Source of the DNA: Gelatoporia subvermispora B
Lineage: Eukaryota; Basidiomycota; Agaricomycetes; Polyporales; Gelatoporiaceae
Assembly (NCBI GenBank): GCA_000320605.2
Contig: KB445792.1
Location: 1,617,581-1,681,580 of the forward strand
Length of the DNA stretch: 64,000 nucleotides
Reading direction: 5' to 3'
Below are positions 20,828 to 31,019 of this stretch, one piece after another (position 1 is the stretch's first letter; each line of letters begins with the position of its first letter). The notes under the pieces are model-generated. The model was not told the DNA's origin, searched no databases, and saw nothing but the letters and a program-made list of their open reading frames with translations. Position numbers and translations under genes: made by a program.

Positions 20828-23800
20828 TCATATATGCATATCTTCATCGAAGCCATCGAAGTCATTCTGCTTTCTCCTGGAGTACCGCCCTGCCGGTGCA
20901 TCGTCTGCAAGGTCGTCGTCGGAAGGTTCTGGCAGTTCTTCGTCTTGCACGGCATGCTCTACTGGCTGCTTCTCCGCGAGCAGGCCGGCGGCGGGCGCCA
21001 TGACGGACTCGCCTCCGTGGTACGTAAACCCACGGAAATTCTCCTGTACGCTGCTCGTGAGTGGGCTGCCCTCTTGTTCGCGCTTCTTTTTCCGCCGCGG
21101 CGCAATTTCGATGCCCTTCGTCGCGGGGCGGTCGCTGCCGAGCGGGCCGTTTGGTGTGTGCAGCGAGCCGGTGATGCTCTGCGAGAGCTGCACCCAGTCC
21201 TCGGACGGGTCCTCTTCATCGAGGTCCATAAAATCTCCCGGCCCAGCCTCTCTCACGTCCGCAGTCGTAAATTCCGGATCAAAGTTCGCGACGGACTCGT
21301 CCGACTCGACGGCCGGCTTGAACGGTGGCGTGACCTGCTTTTTCGCGAGCGCGTCCCAGTCAATAGTCTTGAAGAACGGGTGCGCTTTGAGCTCGGCTGC
21401 GTCCCGCTGGGCGCCAAGGCGGTGCTTGGGATTCCGGTTGAGGAGCTGTGCGCCTGCCTCAGCGTCCGTGGCAGACGGGACATGCGGCAGGGCGACTCAC
21501 CCCTTTGACAAACTGCTTCCCATCCTCGTTGATGACGCCCTTGGGGAACCGGATCTTGCCAAAACATATGTTCTTGTACATCTGCTGCGTGTCTTCCGCA
21601 TAGAACGGGCTCCATCCGCAGCACATCTCAAAGAGGAGGACGCCGAGGCTCCAGAAGTCGACCAATTTCGAGTACCCGTGCTCGTCCAGGAGCACTTCGG
21701 GAGCGAGATATTCGGTCGTACCACAGAATGTATTCGTGAGCTCGTCCGACCGCAAGTCGGGTTTCGAAAGTCCGAAGTCGCATAGCGCGACATGCCCTGT
21801 CGCATCGAGAAGAATGTTCTCGGGTTTGAGGTCACTTGTCAAACACACGTCAGCGGGACGAAAGAGGCATGGTCTAGCCACGACGCCACTCACCGGTACA
21901 CTATGTCATACTTGTGAAGGTGCTCAAGTGCCAAAATAAGCTCCGCGATGTAGAAACGGGCCCGCTCCTCGCTAAACCTTGTTTCACGCTGCAGATGCCA
22001 GAAGAGTTCTCCTCCGCTCTTGAAATCGGTCACGAGATATAGGTCTGTGTCCGTTTGGAATGAGAATTTGAGACCAACGAGGAATGGACTTTCGAGCGAT
22101 CGCTGCAGTATTTTGCGCTCGCCGATCGTGTGCGCAACCTCCTTCTTTGCGATGATCTCGCGCTTCGAGAGGACCTTCATCGCGTATATACGCTTCGTGT
22201 CCCTCTTGCGCACTTGGAATACGCGCCCGAAGGTGCCACGTCCAATGAGCTTCAAGAACTCAAAGTCCCGTGGGGTCAGCGCTCGCTTGGTCTGCGGCGT
22301 CCGGTTCACGTCGTGTCAGCCGAAACATGATGTGTGTGACGCAAGCGTGGAGGAACGCGCAACCGGGGATTCGCGAGGCAGGAGAAGTGTGGGGAAGCCG
22401 TTAGCGGGGCACGTACGTAAATCGGTCACATGCGTACCTTGGTGGCCTCGAATGTGATCTGAACTCTCATCTCCCCACTCACTGGTTCGTTCTCGAATGG
22501 CCTCAGCCTGAGAGGGCAGGCGCGTGCGTGTCAATGCGACGGAATTTGGTAAAGGGGCCGAGGATGTACAAGTCGATGCGCATGGCACATGGTCAGACGT
22601 GTATCAAGAGAGCATACGAGAAACGCACTTGTACCACTGATCAACGGTATGGTCGTGGACGAGAGTGGGCTTGATTTGAACGGTGCCCAGAAAGCCGGTG
22701 TCCGCAGTGTTTCGGTCATAGACATTAAAAGTGATCACGGACTGCTCCGATGTTACGTCGCTTGAGTGGGCGGGCCAGTCAGCGATGACCAAGGCGGTGA
22801 ACGTCGGACATGAGCCAACTTACAACGATACCTCGTGCTTCCAGACAGGGTTGTGCGCGGATATCCGAGATCCGAAAACTCCATTCGCGAGCGGTTTGCC
22901 CGAGCTGAAGGACGAGGACGGCGTGGAAGGTCCGCTTCCCTTCGCACTGCCCACCCTGCTTGCGGCGGAGACGGAGGCCTTGTCCTTGATCGCGCCGAGA
23001 GCGGACAGGGCGGTAGAGGATGTGTTCCGTGACAGAGCGGTCGCAACACCCTTGACCTCCTTGTCCGTCTCGTCGGTCGGCTCTCGGCTAACGAACTCGT
23101 TTTGCTCAAACTGCACGACGACGTAAGGGCGCGCGTTGGACGCGCGCACGTTCAGACCCCGTGCTTGGATGAGCTTGACGTGGACCTGGCCCCTGGATGG
23201 ACCGGCGGGATTCATCGATGCGGAGGATGCAGAAGTACTGGAGACCGTGCTGGTCGGCGTGGAGACGCCATTCGTCGAGGAGGCGAAGGACGGCGAAGGA
23301 GAGGATGCTGCGGGAGTAGAGGGTGCGGTAGATCGTTTAGGGGGTGGAGGCTGTTGCATCTTGAAAACGGGCGCATGAAGAGTGAGGCTGGTGGTAGGGA
23401 GAGCGGACGGGTTGAAGGAGCTGCCTCCGGGCGTCAAAGGGGTCGAGGCTAAAAGCTGGGGCGTAACGGTAAGATCACTCCCATTAGCAGGGGCGGAGAT
23501 TGAAGGCGACAGGAGATGGCTAGGCGTATGCAGTAACTGGTGCTGATACGCCGGCGATGCTGCACTCGACGAGGCCGACGATGCGAGTCCTGGGGATTGG
23601 ACGGCTTGCTGCTGGTGATATTGCGATTGGTGTGGTCGCTGCTGCTGCTGCTGCTGTATCGAATTGGCAATCGCCAATTCGAAAGGGTTCTGACGCTCCT
23701 GGCCATTTGGACCTGCTCTAGGTGTGAGATCTGCAGGAGTCGAGGGCCAGAACTTGAGCATCTTGGCTGCGGAGTCTCGGAGGCGACTGGACACGGAGGA

Positions 23801-23941
23801 GGCGGGTGTGGCAGAAGTTGCGGGAGGTAATGGGTCGGGGAGTTGGGATGGGGAAGTGAGGGTAGAAGATGAAAACGAGGGCGAAGTAATAATATCGGGA
23901 TGTGGTCGAGTCGTCATCTGCACCACCAAATCAGACGGCAT
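20828..23941 (-). CDS. YPK1: AGC protein kinase YPK1 (SGK-like) with N-terminal C2 domain
   Basis: TORC2/PDK1-activated kinase controlling sphingolipid and membrane homeostasis (family knowledge). Exons 23941-22824, 22760-22629, 22507-22438, 22291-21894, 21834-21501 and 21445-20828 give 889 residues. The N-terminal ~245 residues are Ser/Pro/Gln-rich with a CAG-type glutamine run near 23640. A C2 domain follows (~250-435: GQVHVKLIQARGL, SVITFNVYDRN, GEMRVQITFEATK). The kinase starts at FEFLKLIGRGTFGRV (~452), then AMKVLSKREII, RDLKPENILL, DFGLSK, the PDK1 T-loop TNTFCGTTEYLAPE and HPFFKTIDW. The C-terminal tail has a probable turn motif (EGSPLTSS) and the hydrophobic motif FRGFTYHG (~821), so all three regulatory phosphosites seem present. 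The intron before DLKPEN splits the Arg codon exactly as in RIM15. A second in-frame ATG at 23917 may be the real start. Confidence 0.96.
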
Positions 23942-24221
23942 TCAGCGCTGGGAGAATATCGCTTGCATTCGCCGACGGAGAGCTGCTCCACTTTTCTTTC
24001 TCGCCGGTGGCTGACTGTCCGCCCCCCGCAGCACAGCGCAACGCAGCACCAGCCCGCCCTCTCCGCTCCCTCCAGCGCCCGTTCTGCTCTTTGTTTTACA
24101 CAGCCAGTTACTGCCCTCGTTTCCGACAATAGCACTGCATGTTTAAGCATGTCCGAAGCTGTCCGTCAACAGCGCCCTATCGCGCCGACATACTATCTAC
24201 GGTCTCGACTATAGAGGGCGA

Positions 24222-24872
24222 CTAGTCGGCTTTGCGCACTAGCTCTGCTTTCTCAGAGATCTCTTCTCGGCCTTCTTCCGCTTCTACCTCTGCTTCCGCC
24301 CTTCGTACATCTGCCTCATGCCGTAAATTTGTTTTCACCCATCGCATCCCTCGGAGCGACGCCCCGATTAAAGCTCCCAGTACCATTGCCTGTCCCATAA
24401 CCCTTCCCGGCATCCGGTCTGGTTATCGCAAACGCGCGCATCAGTCTCCGTTCTTTCCAGCATCGACCCTTCTCATTAAACACTCACAGACGCCAGCAAA
24501 AATCCCCGCTGTTCCAAGCCCCGCGGCGACCTCGCTCACGTCCTTCGCCCCAAGCCGCTCGCACCCTTCCTCAATGATAACCCATGCCGCCGCCGTAGTA
24601 CCTAGTCGCATCGCATCTAACCCTGCCTGCCTTAGCCCGCCGAGCATCATCCGATAGTTTTTCGTTTTGTTGTAGAGATACCACCCCTTTACGGTCGTCG
24701 GTGGCCGGTGCGCGTTTTCCGCCAGGTACCGCAGTGCTGCCAGCCGCGAACCGCGGAAGAGCCCTATCGTTGTTCCGACCAGGATCGCCGCCCCTGGGAG
24801 CATGTAGTATCGCTCCGGGATCGACACCCGGATAGCAGTGTTAGGAGCATCGTTTCCTTCGTCTGTAGACAT
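24222..24872 (-). CDS. Small glycine-rich multi-span membrane protein (Tim17/22/23-like look), unknown function
   Basis: Two exons, 24872-24488 and 24418-24222, give 193 residues. The 69-bp intron (GTGAGT...CAG) joins GTAGIFAGV to YRMPGRVMGQAM in frame. Three or four short helices rich in Gly/Ala are seen: MLPGAAILVGTTIGLFRG, MRLGTTAAAWVIIEEGCERL, VSEVAAGLGTAGIFAGV and GQAMVLGALIGASLRG. A loop with GWYLYNKTKNYRMMLGG lies between them. The C terminus is a charged helix. This layout recalls Tim17-family proteins and similar conserved fungal mitochondrial proteins, but I cannot name it. Start: ATG at 24872, because the 38 upstream in-frame residues look like leader. The 280 bp to the YPK1 start holds nothing else. 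Confidence 0.75.
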
Positions 24873-26354
24873 GGGTGTCTTTGGTGAGCTTAAGAGCTCA
24901 GGATGACTGCTTGCCTGAAGCGGCAACCGCGCGTGCACAACTCGTCGTGGCGTCACTCCTGCTATGTATCTCTCCCATGAGCTCACCGAGTGTAACTCAA
25001 TGTCGGAAGTTCGCTCGCTCGCTCACATACATGTAACATAACTTCTGCAATGCATTTATTTCGGTCTGCAGACCCCGGTATGTACGAAGAATCGGGTGAC
25101 ATGAAATCATTGTGCAGCGATGAGACAATTAATCTACAACAATTGTGAAGAACAGGCCGGGATATGTTCGAAGCCTAGACCGTTCTACCACTACGGCGAA
25201 TGGATCCGGAGAGGCAACAGCGGTTTTGCGACGGATGTAGGGTTATGTTAGAGCGGGCCAGCACAGCACATTAATCAACAGGTCCAGGCCCAGTGGAGCA
25301 GGCATTGCGCTCGGGACTTCTTTCCAGGGGAGGACCCAGACCTTCGTCGAGACCCTGATTGATTAGTATGTAGGGGAACAAGGTGGGTCACCGCCAGAAG
25401 GATCTCGAGGACATGAGCCAACAATTGGATCTAGGTGCGCCTACAACAGCCGGTGCCCTCGGCACACCAATCGTCGGCCTGGAGTGGCTCCAAGCGCTGG
25501 AGTTGAACGTTGATGGTCTGGCAAATACGCCGTGTCGCATCCCCAACATTCATGCAAATATGCAAAGGCATCGGCCAATATGTCAGGAAATTTGTAGCAA
25601 ATATCCGCACCGGCGTAGTTGTTCCATTCCTTGCGAGTCTGGACCGACCTTGCGCCGCAGACGCGCAACTCATGCGTATTCTGGAGCCAAATTGGAAAGA
25701 CAAGCACACCAGCAATCTAGCTTCCTCATGGTATATTCGGGATGCTTTCAACATCAGCTCGAGCCTTGACAATTGCTTGCGCCGTCCGGGACGGGCCCTA
25801 GGGCTCCGAAAGAGACGCCACGTGGTCTGCTAATAGCCTCCAATAGCCTTCCAGCGAAGCAAAGGGATTCACAAATCGCCCGAGGAGTAGACTGCTATGG
25901 GATGCGCCAGATATTGCGTACTTGCCAAGAACCGCGACGCCAGAGCAGACAGAGTGAACGAGGAGGACGAGGAGGGCGGAGACGATGGCTGCGTTGTGCC
26001 GAGTTTGTTTGTGTATTCTTGTGCTTGGGGACAAATTTGTTTTCTTTCGTTTTCTGCAATTTGGACGTTGTGTGAGGGTGTTTGAAGCAGAGACCGCAGA
26101 CACAAACACGCCCGACTCACCTCCCGCCGCCCGCCTCTCCGACGCCGTGCCCGCCGTCGCCGACAATGCGCCGCACGCCTCTCCAGCCCAGCCCGCGCGA
26201 CGCACAGCGTGGCCCGTGCGTTGTGCACTGGATCAATTCACACGGATGACATAAGCCAGTTCGTCCTCCGTCGCCCTTTGCTTTCTCGCCCGCCCCGTCG
26301 TGTCCTGCCGCCTCGCTCGTCCCGCCTACCCCCCATCCCTTGTGTTCTTGCCAG
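24873..26354. other. Long intergenic region upstream of the forkhead gene
   Basis: About 1.5 kb, the longest gene-poor stretch of unique sequence in the window. Between 25383 and 25833 long frames are open on both strands at once, none with a recognised motif. The last ~200 bp before 26355 is C-rich. It may be a large promoter or hold a decayed gene. No RNA gene could be supported. Confidence 0.45.
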
Positions 26355-27724
26355 ATGGCCCAGCAGCCGCCTCAAACAGTCATGACACCCGACATGATGC
26401 AGCAGCATCCCCAGGGCCCGCCGATGCATCCCGTGAACTCCACTTACTACCCCGAGAACCCGAACGACCTCACCGGTGGCTTGCCGCTCAACCTTGACTC
26501 TCTGCGTGATGGGCCCCCAGGGAGCAAGCCGTTCTACCCGTACTCGACACTCATTCGGTACGTGAGCGTACTGGAATTGGTATTTGAACCTCAATTGACG
26601 CCGCAATTGATTCTCCTCTCCGACTGCTATTTCGTAAATGTAGCTATGCAATCAAGGGTTCACCAAATCAGAAGCTGCTTCTTGAAGATATCTACTATGC
26701 TATTGAGTCAAGAGTACGTGTTTAGCCCATCTCCAATGGCCCAGTTGCGCTGACGTTTTGCGCCAGTTCCCCTACTTCAGATCCGCTCCTCCCGGCTGGA
26801 AGGTCAGTGTCACGCTCTCATGTGGTAGCAGCGAGGCAACGGCTTGAGCCTAGAAGATGTATCTGCTGTTCGTTGGGCTCTTGACTGCTGCATATGCCAC
26901 CTGCGACATCGCTGCCGCAGGCGTCATTTCTGTCTCAAGCAGTTGCCCTTGTGTCTTCTTCGGGCGTCTGGCTCATGTGCTAACTGCGCATTGCATCACA
27001 GAACTCTGTGCGGCATAACTTGTCGCTCAATCCCTGTTTTGAGAAGGTTCCCAGGCCGCTGACAGACCGTGGGAAGGGTTCATATTGGACTGTGAACGAC
27101 AACGTCGACCCGCGAACAGGCGTACATCGGGTACGCAAGAAGAAACCGAGAAATGGCGGCTCGTCCTCCAAACAACAGGCCCAGCACCTCGAGGAGGACG
27201 TGGACTACCACCCGCCGACTGCCGAACCCACTTTCCATGATCCGCATGTGCCCTACGTACCCCCGCCCCCTATGGACCCCAACGACCCGAGCTCGAGCAG
27301 GCAGCCTTCTTACCCTCCTCCTTATCCTCCGTACGTTACACATTACTCCATAGATAGCCGTTTCTGACCTTACCCATCTAGGTTCGACCCTGCATTCCAG
27401 ATGATGCCACCTCCGGGTGGAATGCGGTATACACCGCCAATCTTCCCAGACGAGCAGTTCGAAGTCGACAGCCACGGCAACGTCAACTGGCAAGCGGCTT
27501 GGCTCAAGGAGCTGTCGCATCTTCAACAGCTGACAGAAGAGCAGCAGAAGGCGGGCACGGATCAGGAGTGGTACAAGATGATGCTTTTCCGCGTCCGCGG
27601 CGGGGTCATGATGCCGCCGCCACCGATGAACGGCGAGCCTGTCGTGCACATGGGTGGAGGGCCACCCCCGCATGGCATGCCTGGGCAGCCACCGAATCCG
27701 GCGGAGGTGCAGAGACCACAGTGA
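26355..27724 (+). CDS. Forkhead (winged-helix) transcription factor
   Basis: Nuclear DNA-binding regulator. Exons 26355-26557, 26644-26713, 26767-26802, 27002-27330 and 27382-27724 give 326 residues. The forkhead domain spans ~57-138 and is spread over four exons: [46 protein letters not shown], then recognition helix 3 [16 protein letters not shown] and wing [10 protein letters not shown], followed by basic RKKKPRN. The rest is rich in Pro, Gln and Met and likely activating or disordered. Exon 3 is only 36 nt, and the following intron (26803-27001) is 199 bp, the longest in the window. The third intron donor is GTCAGT. Which fungal forkhead class this is cannot be decided; there is no FHA domain in this short protein. 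Confidence 0.94.
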
Positions 27725-28148
27725 TCTCGGTTGTATGCGATACCAGGAGTTGGGTGGACTGGACTTCACGTTGACTTTGTTCTGGATTCGTGGTCTCTAC
27801 GCCGAAAACGTGGTTTTTGGCCGTGGCTGCGTGTCCGTTATATGTTTTACCCTGATTTTTGTTTGTTACCAGTACTTCAGCTATAATCTGAATGGTCGTT
27901 GTTGTCGATGCTAGTATCATCTGCGTGTTTCCAGCGAGGAAAATAGTGATCTTGCGGAAATGACGCGTTTGGAGAATGTCAAATATTGCGCACGTGGAAC
28001 GCTTAGCGCGACGCGTCTGGTCCGCGCTTCTTCGCGCTTAAACTGGTGGCAGAATTGCACGTCGGTCTCCCGAAACTGATCCTAGCTCCAACGTCCCATC
28101 TACCGTGAACTTCAACCTAAGCTGATCTTCGGGTTCTTGCCTACACAA
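27725..28148. other. Intergenic, promoter of MED18
   Basis: About 420 bp between tandem genes. No coding exon supported. Confidence 0.6.
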
Positions 28149-28973
28149 ATGTCATCACACCAATATGAGGTGGCCATTTTTGGCGAGTTTTTCTCGCAGG
28201 ATCTTCCAGGTAAGCTAACTGTTCGACTAGACACGTACGAAGGCTAGACACATACCGTGTATGAAGCCATCCTCAACAGGATCACCCTACACAGCGAATC
28301 TGCACATAAGATGCATTCGCGAGAGATCGTATTCGAACCGTTCGACGCACAATTCCAGCGCGACGCGGGCGGCGACCCGGTGCTGTTGAGAGCACGAAAG
28401 GAGCTGTTGGAACCAGAAGCTAAATGGTGCGTGTCCGTTGTATGCGCTGTGCTCAAATGCAACGCTTCATGATCTCTGCAGGCTCCTGTATTCATACCTG
28501 AAACCGGAATCTGTGCGCGCGTATCCGGAGGCTACCGTGAGGCCGTGGGCAACATGTCAAGTGGTCGGCGATGCTCTCAGTTTTGCGTCTGCATTGGGAT
28601 ACATGTACGTGGTCTGTCCTCATGCGTGCTACACGCTGCTCAAAGGACGCTACAGTCGTAGATCCCAAATCTACAAGCGAGGGTATGTTTTTCGAAGAGG
28701 TCCTCTCGTGATTCAGATGTTCCAACAAGAAGTGGTTCGTCCGGCTCTACCACATACGCAAGGCTGGCGTCCAAGCTGATCATCACGCAGGTGGACCCCA
28801 AAACGCAAAAACCAGTACCGGCACACACAGACACCTTATGGGAGGTCGAGGTCAAAACAGCAACGCCCGTGCGAAATACACAGGAGACGCCTCTCAGTCA
28901 ATCGGTCGATGCAGTGCTAGATGTACAATTGCTCATGAAGGGACTTCTGGATCTGAGACGACAAGACGTTTGA
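28149..28973 (+). CDS. MED18: Mediator subunit Med18 (Srb5)
   Basis: Head-module subunit of Mediator, bridging activators and RNA polymerase II in the nucleus. Exons 28149-28209, 28267-28426, 28482-28604, 28656-28734 and 28791-28973 give 201 residues, a usual size for the family. Seen: YEVAIFGEFF at the N terminus, HSREIVFEPFD, LLYSYLKPESVRAYPEATVR, GDALSFASALGY, YKRGYVFRRG and the C-terminal LWEVEVKTATPVRNTQETPL with LMKGLLDLRRQDV. Intron 4 starts GTTCGT, a rarer donor, and is fixed by the frame QQEVVDPKTQK. It converges on BCD1 with only 58 bp between the stop codons. Confidence 0.9.
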
Positions 28974-29031
28974 CAAAATCATGCGATTGTATGGATGCAA
29001 GCAGAAGGCAGTGACATGAGTAGCAGAAGTA

Positions 29032-30557
29032 TCAGCCGTCTTCGCCCGGTCCTTCGTCCGCGGAGTCGCCCCAGTCAACCTGTTCGTCGTCAGCATCGCC
29101 GAGAGATGCTAGAGCACCATCTGCGGTTGGATCCCGCAAAGCGCCGGCTTGGCGCAACTTCTCCAGCAGTGCTGCCAACTGCTCAGGGTCGCCCTCGTAT
29201 TCCTCGTCTGTCTCTCCTTCGGCATCTTCATCGCTCAAGCCGTCATCAAACTCGTCTACATCGACCGGGGGTACTGGATGGTCAACGCTAGGCCTGGAAT
29301 TGTGCATGTTGTCAACGTCCTCGTCTTCGCTGCCTGCGTAGCCACCAAGGAGGTCAAGCACATTCCTCTCTTCGGCATCCCCTTCTTCATCTTCGCTTCC
29401 GTATCCTCCGAGCAAACCTGCAATGGCTTTCTTTCCTTCTCGGACATTCAGCTTCCGCCGCTTCGAGCGATGCTCGTTATCATCGTGAAGCACAGTTCCT
29501 TGGTCGTCAACTATTGTCCCGTGGAAGGCGCCGTCTTCCCAAATTTCGACAGTCGGGAATTCGACGAAATTCTTGTGTTTGAGAACAGCACCGAGAGGGA
29601 GGGAAGGATCTAGCCTGTAATATCCTGCACATAAAAGTTGTCCTGGATGTGGGCCGTTGGACTGCGATAAGGATGATAACGGATCGAGAGGAGTACGCAT
29701 CACACATGTAGGAGAGGTGAAGAGTTCTGGGACGTCAGAGTCGGGGAAGATCATTGGCATGAGCCATGGTGGGATAGGCTTCTCTTTTTTGGAATTACTT
29801 CGCTCCGTGACACGCGTTCGCATGATAGACAACAGTGGCGTTTCCAGGGCATTTCGATGTGTGAGCAGTGTGAACGGTGTTTCCGGCTGTGCGGGGGACG
29901 CTAATGGGTCCTTCGGTGGATGGAAAACGATTTCCACTGTGAGAAGCGCAGTCTTGTTCCTGGTAGACGTGGACAAATCAAATGCATTGGTACTCTTCGT
30001 ATACAGTACAGATGAAGACATAGTGCGCACTTGAAATCCCACGTCGACTGATTCAACGTGCGCCGTTCCATACCATTCGGGAGCACGTCCATCTCGATGT
30101 CTCGGAAATCGAGCTGCATCTTCAGGATGTCCCGCTTCGTGCGCGTCTTTCCACTATAGGCCATTCCACGCCCCCGGCCCCGGCCTCTGCCTCTCACCTC
30201 CATTCCGCCCCTGCCACGTTTCGCACCACCGGAAGTATTGGCCATGTACCCACCGTGTACAATCTCTTTGCCCCAGTCGCCAACTTTCCTACCCAGATCC
30301 TCCAAGAACACGTAGTCGTTCATGAGCGTCATGTAGCCATACTTGTTAATGGGTACGTAGGCCGCTTTATTCCGGACACCAGAACATCCGTCTCCCGTGG
30401 ATTTATGTGTCGTCGAGCACTGCAAGGAGCAGGTTCGCATTGAGCAGCGCGGGCAAGTGTATACAACAGGATTCGTTGTACATATCGCGCAGCTTGGTGC
30501 CTGTGTCGCTGAAGAGCTAGTGGAAGCGTCCGGTTGTGATGGAGAGATGTCTGACAT
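29032..30557 (-). CDS. BCD1: Box C/D snoRNP assembly protein Bcd1 (HIT zinc finger, ZNHIT6)
   Basis: Nucleolar factor needed for box C/D snoRNP assembly. Two exons, 30557-30031 and 29959-29032, give 484 residues. The 71-bp intron (GTGCGC...CCAG) gives WDFKNKTALLTVE. The HIT finger lies at ~22-60: CAICTTNPVVYTCPRC, then CSLQCSTTHKSTGDGC. The family segment AAYVPINKYGYMTLMNDYVF follows. An RGR-rich basic stretch (~140-155) may bind RNA. ERRTLNQSTWDFK and a globular region come next, and the C terminus is strongly acidic (DEDAEGETDEEYEGD), as in yeast and animal homologues. The ATG at 30557 was chosen because the longer frame begins with a non-ATG codon. Confidence 0.93.
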
Positions 30558-30960
30558 GGTAAAGAGCTCAAGCTGTGAGGCGTTGAGGATCAAGAGGCGG
30601 GCGAGATCTGAATCGGAGACACCAACCTATTTGCAAGGGAGGCCCCCAGGTGGTACCCGGGGTCCCTGATTGCGTTTTGGAGGCACTTCTCACGAAGTTT
30701 GATTCCCCAGCCTCTCACTCAGCTCATATCACCTCAGGTTTCTCAGATCTCGTGTTGATACTACTTTGCAACATGCCCACAATTTTTTGCGAGGTATCGT
30801 CCACTCGTTGTCGTTTGAGGTATCAACGAATGTCGGCGGAACAGACGCCAATCCATGCCTTGGTCAGCCATCACGTGAGGCAAAACGCGGTAAACGCGTC
30901 GCTGTGGCCACATCGTGGCCTGCGCAGTTGGACGGCATTGCTTCGGCGTGGCCTAGTCAG

Positions 30961-31016
30961 GAAGGAGGAGGGGGGGGGAGGGGGGGGGGTACCCCGGGTT
31001 CACGGGGTCCCCGAAA
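30961..31016. repeat. G-run tract and GC-rich palindromic segment at retrotransposon 3' end
   Basis: Two runs of about ten G, followed by GGTACCCCGGG and GGGGTCCCC. On the retroelement strand this is C-rich and lies just beyond the end of its 3' flank, where a tail would be. A similar GGTACCCGGGGTCCC core occurs at about 30654-30668. No A-rich tail is seen. Confidence 0.6.
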
Positions 31017-31019
31017 TTT

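Noticed and set aside
25160..25206. tRNA-like fragment on the minus strand (D-arm-like AGTGGTAGAA and a TTCGAA block)
   Set aside because: The A-box-like and B-box-like parts are too close for an anticodon arm, and no acceptor stem pairs. At most a relic.
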